DNA of 64,000 bases, from contig JACQFE010000013.1 in NCBI GenBank assembly GCA_016200265.1, forward strand, positions 62,001 through 126,000, written 5' to 3'. The position numbers were made by a program, and so were the translations under genes. Position 1 is the first letter of the stretch. Every line of letters begins with the position of its first letter. Below are positions 26,180 to 37,830 of this stretch, in pieces. The notes beneath the pieces are model-generated. The model ran no database searches and was not told where the DNA came from. It was given only the letters and a program-made list of their open reading frames with translations. This DNA is from Planctomycetota bacterium (GTDB taxonomy: Bacteria > Planctomycetota > Phycisphaerae > UBA1845).

Positions 26180-27127
26180 ATGCTCGACTCATCCGCAAGC
26201 GAAACCGCCGTGGATCTTTCCGTGAATCTGGCCGGGCTGCGTCTGGCCAATCCGGTGATGACCGCCTCGGGCACGAGCGGATTCGGACCGGAATTCGCCG
26301 AGTTAACAGACATTCGCAAGCTGGGGGCGTTTGTTACAAAGGCCATCTCGGTCAAGCCTCGCAAAGGCAATCCGCCGGAACGGATCGTGGAGACGCGGGG
26401 GGGAATGCTCAATGCGATCGGCTTGGCGAATGTCGGGCTGGATCGATTCATCGCAGACAAGATTCCTTTCCTGCGGACCGCTGGCGTGCCGGTGATCGTC
26501 AATGTCGTCGGCCATTCGATCGAAGAATATTGCGCAGTGAGCAAGGCGCTCGACGCCCAGGATTGCATCTCCGGCCTGGAACTGAATGTCTCCTGCCCGA
26601 ATGTCGCTGACGGATTGGAATTCGGCACGGATGCGACAAGGCTCTTTGAGTTGGTGACAGCCGTTCGGAGCCAAGTGCGGCGAGCCAAATTGATCGTGAA
26701 GCTTTCGCCCAACGTCACGGACATCACCGAAACGGCGGCCGCAGCGATCGAAGCAGGCGCGGAAGCCCTTTCGATAATCAATACTCTGGCCGGCATGGCC
26801 ATCAACGTCGAGACATTCAAGCCCATGTTGGCCAACCGCAACGGAGGGCTTTCTGGGCCCGCCATCAAGCCGGTCGCATTGTTCATGGTGCATCGCGTGT
26901 ACAGCAAGGCGGCGAAGGCGGCCGGCGTGCCGATCATCGGCATGGGCGGAATCATGGACTGGCGCGACGCAGTGGAATTCATGATCGCCGGGGCGAGCGC
27001 GGTGGCCGTCGGCACGGCATTGTTTGTCGATCCTTCGGCTCCGGCGCGAATCGTCGAAGGGATCGAGGCCTATCTCCGCCGCAAGAATATGCAATCGGTC
27101 TCCGAACTCATTGGGCGGCTGGAATGA
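26180..27127 (+). CDS. pyrD: Dihydroorotate dehydrogenase, class 1B catalytic subunit
   Basis: I take ATG 26180, giving 315 residues, close to the family norm; an upstream TTG at 26144 adds an uncharacteristic N terminus. The FMN/substrate blocks are NPVMTASGTSGFGPEF, TKAISVKPRKGNPPERIVET, ELNVSCPNV (catalytic Cys), IVKLSPNVTDI, NTLAGMAINVE and GMGGIMDWRDAVEFMIAGASAV. The catalytic Cys and the ending point to class 1B (PyrDB), which normally pairs with the iron-sulfur flavoprotein PyrK. No pyrK is visible in this window. It is divergent from galE. Confidence 0.92.
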   Translation: MLDSSASETAVDLSVNLAGLRLANPVMTASGTSGFGPEFAELTDIRKLGAFVTKAISVKPRKGNPPERIVETRGGMLNAIGLANVGLDRFIADKIPFLRTAGVPVIVNVVGHSIEEYCAVSKALDAQDCISGLELNVSCPNVADGLEFGTDATRLFELVTAVRSQVRRAKLIVKLSPNVTDITETAAAAIEAGAEALSIINTLAGMAINVETFKPMLANRNGGLSGPAIKPVALFMVHRVYSKAAKAAGVPIIGMGGIMDWRDAVEFMIAGASAVAVGTALFVDPSAPARIVEGIEAYLRRKNMQSVSELIGRLE

Positions 27128-27271
27128 TCGGATTTTGCCCTGCGACGCCTTCAACGGTCAGAATCGACTCTGCCCACGAAATATCCCACAATTCTGTCGA
27201 TAAGATCAGGTAGTTTTCCTAATCGCGCTGGGCCTACAATCCCTTGTTCCGAAGCCAGAACGGAGTTCATT

Positions 27272-28972
27272 GTGAAGATGAAGTTAGAACACTTAGTTAT
27301 CAAGTGCGGCATTTTGGGTTGCCTGCTCGTTGCGCGAACGCAGGCCGAGCCCGAATCCACATCACTGCTAACCCTTAAGGATGCCCACGAACAATTCATA
27401 TCGGGCCAATATGAGCAGGCCATCCGTTCTTATGAAGCACTGGTTGCCCGTGTGGAGTCGAACGGTGAACCTCAATATCCGCAGGCTGTCGGCGATCTAA
27501 CCTGGTTCGAAGCAAAGCTAGGTTTGGCCCAATGCGAGTTGATGATTGGCAAATACAATGAAGGAATTGCTCGACTCACCGTGCTAAATACTGGACTTTC
27601 TGGCGAATGGCATTATCTCTTGGCCCAATTCCAGCTTCGTGTCGGAAAATACGACGAAGCGATTTCGCACTTGAAGTCGGCCATTGCCGCCAATGGTGAT
27701 TTTGCCGGGCCGAGACGATTGCTGGGCGAGACGCAGGAGCTTCTTGGCCGGCGCGATGAAGCCATCGACACCTATCGCTGGTTCGATCAACAGATCGCAG
27801 GACGCCCTGACCTGCCGAAAAACGCGGAATGGATCACGGATGCCGCAATCGGATTCCTGCGCTACACGGTCTTGACAAATACCGATGCGGCGAGACGCAC
27901 AAAACACGTGCTCAACGAGATGTTGCAACAGGTGTACGGGCGTCTTGATCGCGGGTATTGGCCCGCGCGGATCGACGCCGCAAATCTGCTTCGCGAAAAA
28001 CACAACAATGATGAGCACGATGGGAGCGTTTCAGACTACGAGGCCGCGCTAAAGATCAATCCGCAACTGCCGGAGGCGCAGGTCGGACTTGGCGAAGTCG
28101 CCCTGGAGAACTGGGGGTTTGAAGAGATTGAAAAGCGAGTGGCCGCGGCGTTGACGGTAAATTCGAATTTCGCTCCGGCCATGCGGCTGCAAGCGGAGAA
28201 GTTTATCCTCGAACGGCGATACGCTCAGGCGATGGAAGTGTGCGATCGCGTCCTCACCATCAATCCGAATGATTTGTCGGCGATGTCTTTGAAAGCAGCG
28301 GCGGCCGCCTGTCGCTTCGACGATCAGTCGGTCGAAGAACTGCGTTCTCGCGTCGCGGCGCTGAATCCAAAGTGTGCTCTATTTCATCGCACCGTCGCGG
28401 ATGCACTTTCCGGAATTCGGCAATATGAGGCCTCGGAGAAGGAATATCGCACGGCGATCGAGCTGGAGCCGAGCGACGCCAACGCCCGCACCCAGCTCGG
28501 CATGATGTACATGCAATGGGGAATTGAAGACAAGGCCCGGGAGGCGTTGACTGGAGCGTGGGCCCTCGATCCCTACAACGAATCCACCAAGTTCACGCTC
28601 GATCTTCTCGATCGGCTGCAACATTTCGATAGGTTCGAGTCGCCGCACTTCACCGTTCGTTACGATGCGAAGCACGATCCGGGCTTAGGCGAGATCGCGG
28701 CGGGTTATCTCGAACCGATTTATGCGGAAGTCACGAGTGATTACGAAACACCGATCGAAGAAAAGACCATCATCGAGTTCTTCCCCACGCATAAGGCGTT
28801 CGGAGTGCGCTTCGCGCGTGCTTCATCACGAATTCACGCACACGGTCACGCTGAAAGCGACGAACAATCGCATTCCGCATTGGTTCACGGAAGGTCTGGC
28901 CGTCTATCAGGAAAACTCACCGCGACCGTTCGAATGGATGGGCCTGCTCGCGAATGCCATTCGCCGCAATGA
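27272..28972 (+). pseudogene. TPR protein with peptidase-MA-like domain, 5' part (frame broken near 28810)
   Basis: The GTG at 27272, preceded by GGAG, opens a frame with a signal peptide (EHLVIKCGILGCLLVARTQA). About eight tetratricopeptide repeats follow, for example LGLAQCELMIGKYNEGIARL and YHYLLAQFQLRVGKYDEAISHL-like units. Then comes the start of a peptidase-MA-like (gluzincin) domain: FESPHFTVRYDAKHDPGLGEIAAGYLEPIYAEV and EEKTIIEFFPTHKAFGVR. The family continues with ~30 residues before the zinc motif, but here the frame runs out of homology at about 28810. The rest, including HEFTH, continues in the +1 frame from about 28812. The residues after 28815 in this frame (to 28972) are therefore not genuine. 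Roughly 90-100 bases seem to be missing. It is either a pseudogene or an assembly error. Confidence 0.75.
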
Positions 28973-30071
28973 GCTATTCACTTTGACATCGATCGACTGG
29001 GGATTCATTCGCCCCAAGCGACCGACAGACCGCCAAATGGCCTACGCACAAAGCGAATGGATGTGCGAGTACATCAACCAGCGGTGGGGCTTCGACGCCA
29101 TTCAGGCCATGCTCAAGCGATATCGCGAAGGGCAGACGCAGCCGCGAGTCGTGCGCGAGCAACTGGGCATCGAGATGGATCAGTTCGACACGGACTTCGC
29201 AGCATGGGCGAAACAACAAACGATTGCATGGGCTTTTGATTTGTCACCTTTGGAAAATCCGGAAGAGCTGCGCACTTTGGCGCAGAAGGAGTCAAGCGCG
29301 GCGGTGTTCGGACGTCTATCGCGGGCGGAGTTTGAAGCCGATCGCGAAGGGCCGGCTCTCGACGCGGCCAAGAAAGCGCTCGAACTCGATCCACACGACC
29401 GCAATGCACTCGAAGTGATTGTGACGTTCTTGAAGTCAAAGGCCGATGAAGCACGCGATGAATCGGATGCTCGGCAGGTCGATGATGAGGCCAACGCATA
29501 CGTTGAGCGGCTGACGAAGGTGGATCCGAAGAGCTGGACGGCGTGGAAATTCGCGGGCGACATCGCCATGCGCCGCAAGAACTGGGACCGGGCTGAAGAG
29601 GCGTGGAAGAATCTGCAGAGATTGTGTCCAATGGACCCCGCGAGCTGGCAGGGCTTGGCGGGAATTTACTTGGAGAAGCACGACGACAATGCGGCCCTCA
29701 CGCAACTGCTCGAGCTGGCAAATATGGAGCAACATGATCCGTCAATCTCGCGGCAAGTGGGCTCGATCATGCGACGAAAAGGCAATTTGAAGGAGTCGGA
29801 GCACTGGTACAAACGCGCTCTGGGCATTGATCCATTTGATGCGGAACTGCATCGCTCGCTGGGCGAAGTGCAGATGCAGCAAAACAATGCTGTGTCCGCG
29901 ATGCAGGAATACAGGATGCTGACCGTGCTTCAGCCGAAGGACGTTCACGGCTTTGAGGCCGCTGCATTGGCGGCGCTAAAGGCCGGCGACAAAGATAAGG
30001 CCGCCGACTTCGCACGCACGGCGGTCAAACTTGATGCGAATACGTCGGTGCGAAGTTTGGCGCACGATTGA
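28722..30071 (+). pseudogene. Peptidase-MA-like/TPR protein, 3' part (continues the broken gene)
   Basis: Genuine coding in this frame begins near 28812 with RVLHHEFTHTVTL, where HEFTH (28827-28841) is the zinc motif of the peptidase-MA family. It is followed by IPHWFTEGLAVYQE and AYAQSEWMCEYINQRWG. About seven TPR units then run to the stop at 30071 (for example AKKALELDPHDRNALEVIVTFL and GNLKESEHWYKRALGIDPFDAELH). The earlier residues from 28722 are out of frame with the homology. Together with the 5' part it would make a secreted protein of roughly 930 residues, a type often found in planctomycetes and related groups. Confidence 0.75.
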
Positions 30072-30101
30072 TTCGCAGAATCGAATGTCGATTCGATTGA
30101 C

Positions 30102-30129
30102 TTGTGTTGCAATCGGCGGGGGTTATACT
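30102..30129 (+). promoter_or_regulatory. Possible promoter of infA
   Basis: TATACT at 30124-30129 is a good -10. TTGTGT at 30102-30107 gives a 16-base spacer, but the better TTGACT at 30097 is 21 bases away. An inverted repeat AATCGAA ... TTCGATT (30079-30098) overlaps the -35 region. The transcript would have a leader of about 115 bases. Confidence 0.35.
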
Positions 30130-30249
30130 TCTTTGGGCCATGTGTACCGATATTAGACGTACAATGGTGACGTTGCGGGACGCGGCGCGAATTCGGGTGA
30201 ATTGGCGTCGGTATCCGGAGACCCGATGGGGTCGGAGTTTTGAGAGTTT

Positions 30250-30474
30250 ATGGCGAAAGCCGATGCGATTGAGCTTGAAGGCGTCGTTGTCGCGGCATTG
30301 CCCAATGCGATGTTTCGCGTCGAGGTGGATGCCGGCGGCGATAAGCACCATGTGTTGGCCCACATCTCCGGCAAAATGCGGAAGTATTACATCCGAATCC
30401 TTCCCGGCGACACCGTGACGGTGGAAATGTCACCGTATGACCTCACGCGAGGACGCATCATCTTCCGCCGATAG
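30250..30474 (+). CDS. infA: Translation initiation factor IF-1
   Basis: 74 residues, a single S1/OB-fold. [56 protein letters not shown] matches IF-1 almost throughout. IF-1 binds the 30S A site and supports IF-2 and IF-3 during initiation. The 3' end overlaps folP by 38 bases, so the two may be translationally coupled. The ribosome site is weak (GAGAG). Confidence 0.95.
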   Translation: MAKADAIELEGVVVAALPNAMFRVEVDAGGDKHHVLAHISGKMRKYYIRILPGDTVTVEMSPYDLTRGRIIFRR

Positions 30475-31396
30475 CCAACCGATCGCCCCCCATTTCACGG
30501 AACGCAATTCGATTCGGCCAGTCAATTCCAATGTGTGCGCTTCGATTCAGCCGCACGACCCCTTTGATTCCAGTGGTGCGCGACGCGTCCGCGTGATGGG
30601 CATCCTGAATGTTACTCCCGATTCGTTTAGCGACGGTGGGAATTTCTTAGATATTGATCGCGCCGTGGAGCGAGCCATGGAAATGATTCGCGAGGGCGCG
30701 GAAATGATCGACATCGGACCGGAATCGACGCGACCAGGTTCGCATCCTGTCTCGCCGGAAGAGCAATTGAAGCGCTCCCTGCCGGTGATCGCGGGCATTC
30801 GCGCGCGGGATGCGAAGATCACGCTTTCCATCGACACTCGGTCAGCGATTGTCGCCCGTGAGGCCATTCGATTGGGTGTGAACATCGTCAACGACGTTTC
30901 CGCATTTCGGGACGACCCGGAGATGCTCGAAGTCGTCTCTTCGACTCAAGCCGGCGTCATTCTTATGCACCGACGAGGCACATCGGCTGACATGCAGCGA
31001 GACGGCGGGCCGCATTATGACGACGTCATCTCTGAAATATGTGATTTTCTGGCTGAGCGTCGCGACTTTGCAACACGAGGCGGCATTGACCCATCGCGGA
31101 TCTATTTTGATCCCGGCATCGGATTCGGCAAGCGAATCGAACATAATCTCGAAATTCTTCGGCACGTGGATCGCTTCGCCGCGCTTGGACAGCCAGTCGT
31201 CATTGGTGCGTCTCGCAAGAAATTCATTGGCGAAATCCTGGGCGTCGAATCCGCGACCGATCGCGTCTTCGGTTCATTCGCATGTGCTCTTATTGCGGCC
31301 CAGCGGGGGGCGCAAATTCTCCGCGCCCACGACGTGGCCGCCACTGTGCAGATCTTGCAGATGCTTCGTGCGATTGACAATCACACGGAATACTGA
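30437..31396 (+). CDS. folP: Dihydropteroate synthase
   Basis: The conserved enzyme spans from [14 protein letters not shown] to the end, and all pterin-site blocks are visible: [54 protein letters not shown] and [11 protein letters not shown]. It condenses p-aminobenzoate with hydroxymethyl-dihydropterin diphosphate in folate synthesis. The first ~50 residues, which overlap infA and are Ser/Pro/Asn-rich, are not part of the usual fold. The true start may be a later GTG (for example near 30533 or 30594). Confidence 0.9.
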   Translation: MTSREDASSSADSQPIAPHFTERNSIRPVNSNVCASIQPHDPFDSSGARRVRVMGILNVTPDSFSDGGNFLDIDRAVERAMEMIREGAEMIDIGPESTRPGSHPVSPEEQLKRSLPVIAGIRARDAKITLSIDTRSAIVAREAIRLGVNIVNDVSAFRDDPEMLEVVSSTQAGVILMHRRGTSADMQRDGGPHYDDVISEICDFLAERRDFATRGGIDPSRIYFDPGIGFGKRIEHNLEILRHVDRFAALGQPVVIGASRKKFIGEILGVESATDRVFGSFACALIAAQRGAQILRAHDVAATVQILQMLRAIDNHTEY

Positions 31397-31402
31397 AAAT
31401 AG

Positions 31403-33466
<2,064 letters not shown>

Positions 33467-33494
33467 TCGACTCGATGACTTCAAGACGGCTTTC

Positions 33495-34277
33495 TTACAG
33501 TCGATGCCGAATCGCCCACAGATCGGCGAAGACCGGTTTGAACAGTGATTGCTTGAGAAATTCCACCCCGAGCGATCCACCGGTGCCGTGTTTCGCGCCG
33601 ATGGTCCGTTCGACGAGCTTGATGTGCCTGTATCTCCACTCCTGCAACCCTTCGTCGAAGTCCGTCATCAATTCAAATAGGATGGCTACGTCTGGACTGC
33701 TCTTGTACAGGGTGAACAATCCCTCCTGCACTTGAACATTCGGCTCGTTTGACGATTCAGTTGGTTTGCTTCGCACGGCCTTGGGAATCTGTACGCCTCG
33801 CCGTTCCAAGAAATCATAGAAGTGATCGACCACACTGCATTCTCGAAGACGGCGCTCGGCCTCCGCGCGATGCGGCGCGTCCGCTGCCTGATACTTCATC
33901 ATTTCCGGACGCTTGTATCCGAGCACGAACTCCAGTTCGCGAAACAGCGCCGATTGAAACCCGGAGGCGGTATCAAGACGATTGCGAAAACTCGTAAACG
34001 ACATCGGCGTCATGGTTTCCAGAATATCCACTTGCTGGACCAGCGTCTTCATCACGGTACGGGAGCGCTGAAACGTATGAATGGCCGCATAAAGATCACC
34101 GGATGAAAGATCGCATTTGACTTTGTCCAGTTCATGCAGCAAGAGCTTAAACCAAAGTTCATAAGTCTGGTGAATGATGATAAAGAGCATTTCATCATGC
34201 TCGGGCGGACTGGATCGCGGCTCTTGCAGTTGCAAGAGTTCTTCGAGGTGCAAATAGGTCCAATACGTCAATGGCAT
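33495..34277 (-). CDS. kynA: Tryptophan 2,3-dioxygenase
   Basis: 260 residues. The heme-pocket block EMLFIIIHQTYELWFKLLLHELDKV and the substrate-recognition block PMSFTSFRNRLDTASGFQS are conserved. So are ELEFVLGYK and, near the C terminus, WRYRHIKLVERTIGAKHGTGGSLGVEFLK, which is typical of TDO and absent from IDO. It opens the indole ring of L-tryptophan to N-formylkynurenine, step one of the kynurenine pathway. It is the last gene of the kynU-kmo-kynA group, 19 bases after kmo. Confidence 0.93.
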   Translation of the reverse strand: MPLTYWTYLHLEELLQLQEPRSSPPEHDEMLFIIIHQTYELWFKLLLHELDKVKCDLSSGDLYAAIHTFQRSRTVMKTLVQQVDILETMTPMSFTSFRNRLDTASGFQSALFRELEFVLGYKRPEMMKYQAADAPHRAEAERRLRECSVVDHFYDFLERRGVQIPKAVRSKPTESSNEPNVQVQEGLFTLYKSSPDVAILFELMTDFDEGLQEWRYRHIKLVERTIGAKHGTGGSLGVEFLKQSLFKPVFADLWAIRHRL

Positions 34278-34296
34278 AAGATTCGTCTTTTCATAC

Positions 34297-35370
34297 TTAG
34301 CAATGCCACAAGAAGTTGTGCAAGATCGCGGTGAGCAACGTCACCAACAACACGGCTACCACAAATGCTCCGGCCGCGACCAACGCGTCCTGCCTGCGGG
34401 CGCGTCGAACCGCCTCTGCGTACGGCGTTCGCGTAAATGAGACCATTGTGTAGAGGGGAATGTACCAGCCGCGCAGCCATCGGCCAAGAAACTTCTCTGA
34501 TTTCTTCTTTAGGCGAAAGCGTCGCGACCCGGTCCGATCGCGCATTTCCACAAAGTTCTCGATCGCCAGGTTCGCAAGAGCATCGGTGTTCGGCTTCCGC
34601 AGTTGCTCGTATTCGCGAAAGAGCTTCCCCCAATCTCGCCCCCATTGATCCATTAATTCCGCAAATACTAGCACGTCTTCAAACGCCGCATTCATCCCCT
34701 GGCCATAGAACGGCACAACCGCATGACACGCATCGCCAAACAAGACCGCGCGGTCAAAGCAGTGCCACGGTTCGCATCGGACGGTCACCATTGAACCCGT
34801 GGGATTCTCAAAGAACTCCTGCGCCAGGTTCGGCATCAGTGGCAGCGCATCCGGAAACTGTTCCGTGAAAAACCGCGACAATTCTTTTTTGCTCTGAATC
34901 GCAGCAAAACTGTTCGCACCCTCAAACGGCCAAAACAACGTGCAGGTGAATGAGCCGTCAAAATTGGGCAATGCGATCATCATGAAGGATCGTCGCGGCC
35001 AGATGTGCAAGGCGTTCTTTTCGATTGCGAATCCGCTGCCGCGATCAGCGGGAATCGTCAATTCCTTATAGCCGTGCCGAAGATAAGTTTGGCTAAAGTC
35101 AAAACGGTCCAGCTTTTGCATTGCCCGGCGGATGACGGAAAACGCACCATCCGCGCCAACGACTACCCGCCCGCGTGCAGATGCACGTCGGTACATTTGT
35201 GGTTGAACAGAAGACGCACACTGGAATATTTCGATGCCGCATCGAGGATGGCCGCATTGAGCCCGCCGCGAGAGATGGAATTGATCGCCTGAGCATTGTC
35301 GACCCCGTACGACTGAAAGGCCAAATGCCCGTCCTTCGAGTGAATCATTCGTCCGCGCATGGGCACGCAC
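34297..35370 (-). pseudogene. kmo: Kynurenine 3-monooxygenase, C-terminal part (frame broken)
   Basis: Genuine homology starts near 35172 with GRVVVGADGAFSVIRRAM. It continues through DFSQTYLRHGYKELTIP, LHIWPRRSFMMIALPNFDGSFTCTLFWP, the FAD block VLFGDACHAVVPFYGQGMNAAFEDVLVF and a C-terminal membrane helix (VVAVLLVTLLTAILHNFLW). This is the KMO form found in bacteria and animals. The residues between 35370 and ~35175 are out of the KMO frame. The enzyme needs the N-terminal Rossmann half encoded in the next entry, which is in a different frame. Confidence 0.8.
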
Positions 35371-35597
35371 ATTTTCATCACGCGATCCGTGAGGCCCACC
35401 GGCGACATCGCCGCAAGTCCGCGATAAGACAACGCAAGGTTAATCGAGCGGCCATGCGACTGTTCATCAGTCCGCGGGTCACTTCGCGATTCATAGATGT
35501 CTGTATGGATGCCCCTCTTGCCTAGGTAATTCGCAAGCAGAGACCCGGCCGGTCCGCCGCCCACGATCACAACCTCAGGTGTGTCATTACCGCTCAT
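35163..35597 (-). pseudogene. kmo: Kynurenine 3-monooxygenase, N-terminal part (frame broken)
   Basis: It starts at ATG 35597, overlapping kynU's TGA by four bases (ATGA), so translation was coupled. EVVIVGGGPAGSLLANYLGKRGIHTDIYESR is the FAD dinucleotide fold and SINLALSYRGLAAMSPVGL the KMO substrate region. The homology stops at FNHKCTDVHLHA around 35175. The other half resumes in a different frame at GRVVVGADGA, and about 17 residues normally lying between the two are missing. The lesion is therefore a non-triplet deletion of about 50 bases rather than a single indel. KMO makes 3-hydroxykynurenine from kynurenine; as sequenced the gene cannot make it. Confidence 0.8.
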
Positions 35598-36895
35598 GAC
35601 TTACCGATCGATCTCAAGGATTCCACAAAGCGCCATACGTCGCAATATGAGTTGTAGAGTGGAACCGGAGCGGCCCGAATCACGTTCGGCTCCCGGAAAT
35701 CACACACAACGCCGCGATGATGAAGTTTGGATAATACGTTTCTCGCATTCCCGCCGATCTTCAATGAAAGCTGGCAGCCCCTCTCTGCCGGATTCCTTGG
35801 GGTAATTGCTTCACAGGATTCATGGAGCAATGCATCAAGCAGGAATTCCATATAGGCCGTCAGTCGCATTGATTTCGTCCGCAATGCGTCCATTCCCACA
35901 CTGTCGAAGAGATCATAAGAGACCTTCACTGGCGCAAGCGCAAGAATCGGCGGGTTGCTCAATTGCCAGCCGTCCGCACCTTCACGCGGAATGAATTCCG
36001 GCTGCAAGTGCATTTTGAAGCGAGTGCTCGGATCATTCCCCCACCATCCGGCAAATCTTGGCAGGTCAAAGCTCTTGGAATGCTTTTCGTGAACAAAGCA
36101 GCCGCCGACAGCACCCGGGCCGCTGTTGAGATATTTGTAATTGCACCATACCGCGAAATCGACACCCCACTCGTGCAGTTGCAACAAAACGTTTCCGGCG
36201 GCGTGCGCCAGATCAAATCCGACGACAGCCCCGAATCGATGCCCCAGTTCCGCGATTCGTCGCATGTCCAGCAATTGCCCTGTGACGAAATTCACGCCGC
36301 CCAGCATCACCAAGGAAAGCCGCTCACGCTCTCGCTCAATCGTGCTCGCAATGTCATCCCATCGAATGCACCATTCACCCTCGCGCGGCCGCAGCACGAC
36401 AAGCGCATCCTTGGGATCATGTCCATGAAAGCCTATTTGCGACTTGACGGCATAGATGTCGGACGGAAAGCATGGCTCCTCGATCATGATCTTGCATCGA
36501 TCGCGAGTCGGTCGATAGAAGCTGACCATCATCAGGTGCAAATTGGCGGTCAACGAATTCATGGCCACAACTTCGCCAGGCTTCGCCCCGACCAGCCGGG
36601 CTCCAGTCTCACGAAGCAGCTCATGGTAGGAATACCAAGGCCGCTCGCCTTCAAAATGCCCATCCACGCCCAATCGCGCCCATTGATCCAATTCTTCAAG
36701 GACGATGGACCGTGCGGCTTTCGGTTGGAGTCCGAGAGAATTGCCGGCCAGGTAAACGCAAGGTTCGCCATTGGTCGCTCGCGGAATGTGGAATTCTTCG
36801 CGAAGCCGCGCGAGCGGATCAGAATGGTCAAGTTCTCGAGCGAAGTCTTCATCCCCTCGAAATTCTGGAATTTGAATATCGGATTTGGATGGCAT
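35594..36895 (-). CDS. kynU: Kynureninase
   Basis: I chose the ATG at 36895, which gives 433 residues. A TTG at 36925 that overlaps the upstream gene's stop is an alternative. PLP-enzyme blocks are YLAGNSLGLQPKAA, VAMNSLTANLHLMMVSFYRPT, VMLGGVNFVTGQLLD, VGFDLAHAAGNVLL, and WCNYKYLNSGPGAVGG with the Schiff-base Lys. The end (RGVVCDFREPNVIRAAPVPLYNSYCDVW) is characteristic of kynureninase. It cleaves kynurenine or 3-hydroxykynurenine to anthranilate or 3-hydroxyanthranilate plus alanine. It is the first kyn gene of the operon and is directly followed by kmo. Confidence 0.92.
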   Translation of the reverse strand: MPSKSDIQIPEFRGDEDFARELDHSDPLARLREEFHIPRATNGEPCVYLAGNSLGLQPKAARSIVLEELDQWARLGVDGHFEGERPWYSYHELLRETGARLVGAKPGEVVAMNSLTANLHLMMVSFYRPTRDRCKIMIEEPCFPSDIYAVKSQIGFHGHDPKDALVVLRPREGEWCIRWDDIASTIERERERLSLVMLGGVNFVTGQLLDMRRIAELGHRFGAVVGFDLAHAAGNVLLQLHEWGVDFAVWCNYKYLNSGPGAVGGCFVHEKHSKSFDLPRFAGWWGNDPSTRFKMHLQPEFIPREGADGWQLSNPPILALAPVKVSYDLFDSVGMDALRTKSMRLTAYMEFLLDALLHESCEAITPRNPAERGCQLSLKIGGNARNVLSKLHHRGVVCDFREPNVIRAAPVPLYNSYCDVWRFVESLRSIGKS

Positions 36896-36899
36896 TCTC

Positions 36900-36915
36900 G
36901 AATCTCGCGAGATTC
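36900..36915. promoter_or_regulatory. Perfect 16-base palindrome just upstream of kynU
   Basis: GAATCTCG-CGAGATTC is an uninterrupted palindrome. It ends five bases before the kynU ATG at 36895 and lies inside the junction with the CPBP protease gene. It could be an operator of the kyn genes or a translation-blocking hairpin. No regulator gene is adjacent. Confidence 0.5.
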
Positions 36916-36921
36916 TTGGGT

Positions 36922-37644
36922 TCAAGTCAATTGCCGAAGCACCACCAATGCCGAGTTATACGCCGCATGACAACCGGCCGAGAGCGCGTAACCACGATAC
37001 CAGAAAACGACGGCCAGGTAGACGCCGGCCACCGTGCGAAATGCGAATGACGTAAACCTGAACGGTTCACCGCCAAACGGCTCGTGATGGTGCGCGGCAA
37101 AAATGATCGAAGACAGAATGACCGCGAGAATTCCCATGGCACGGCGATCCATACGCAGCAGATCGCTTCCAATGATCATGATGAGCGACACGAGCACAAG
37201 TCGAAACACGAGTTCCTCATAAATTCCGGCCCCCACGCCCTGAGCAACCTCGCCCAGCATGTGCCAGGACGTGCCTCGCGATACCGCCGCAAGCGGAGCC
37301 AGAAAGTTCAATGCCAGAAGCGGAATGGCCAACAGCGGTGATTCGAGATACATGAGCAAAACGCACCGCCAGCGAACTTCCCACGGCTTGCCTGAGACTA
37401 TGTGCGTCGTCAGGAGAATAATGACAATCGCCAGACCCGGCGCCCACATGCCGAAATACCCGAACAGTCCAAAGAACCCGCGCAAAAGATCAAACGCGAT
37501 GACGCGATCGCTTCGCGCCGCGAAGACGATTTCATAGAATAGGATCAGCGGCGATAGAAAAGCAAGTTGATCGAGCGGACGAGCTACAGTATCTCCTACG
37601 CCGCTCGATGTCTTTCGTCTCTTTGCTGATCCCGTTCGCGCCAT
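36922..37644 (-). CDS. CPBP-family intramembrane metalloprotease
   Basis: A strong ribosome site (GGAGGAATTG) precedes the ATG at 37644, so I take that instead of the upstream starts at 37674 or 37740. The 240-residue product has about seven membrane helices and the family motifs: GIYEELVFRLVL (EExxxR), IFAAHHH (FxxxH) and CHAAYNSALV (HxxxN). CPBP (Abi, CAAX-like) proteases cleave within or near membranes. Targets in bacteria include prenylated-protein-like and bacteriocin-related substrates. It ends where kynU begins, so it seems to be the first gene of the kynurenine operon; a role there is not obvious. Confidence 0.88.
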   Translation of the reverse strand: MARTGSAKRRKTSSGVGDTVARPLDQLAFLSPLILFYEIVFAARSDRVIAFDLLRGFFGLFGYFGMWAPGLAIVIILLTTHIVSGKPWEVRWRCVLLMYLESPLLAIPLLALNFLAPLAAVSRGTSWHMLGEVAQGVGAGIYEELVFRLVLVSLIMIIGSDLLRMDRRAMGILAVILSSIIFAAHHHEPFGGEPFRFTSFAFRTVAGVYLAVVFWYRGYALSAGCHAAYNSALVVLRQLT

Positions 37645-37793
37645 CAATTCCTCCGTCGTGCTCGCTTCACTCATCCATGCTGATACGGTTTTTCGGCCCG
37701 GATGCCAAGTGAAGCATCGGTTTCCAACTGGTGGATCCACGCCTTGAAGACCCGTGCCACATGGTTGATCGCAGGCGGCTCAGCAAGCCTTTG

Positions 37794-37822
37794 TTGACAA
37801 CCGAACATTTACCGAATACAGT
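37794..37822 (+). promoter_or_regulatory. Promoter of the radical SAM gene, leaderless layout
   Basis: TTGACA (37794-37799), 17-base spacer, TACAGT (37817-37822), then only eight bases to the ATG at 37831. Transcription would start about two bases before the start codon, so the message should be leaderless, as for the Lrp gene at 6701. Confidence 0.7.
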
Positions 37823-37830
37823 GGATACCG

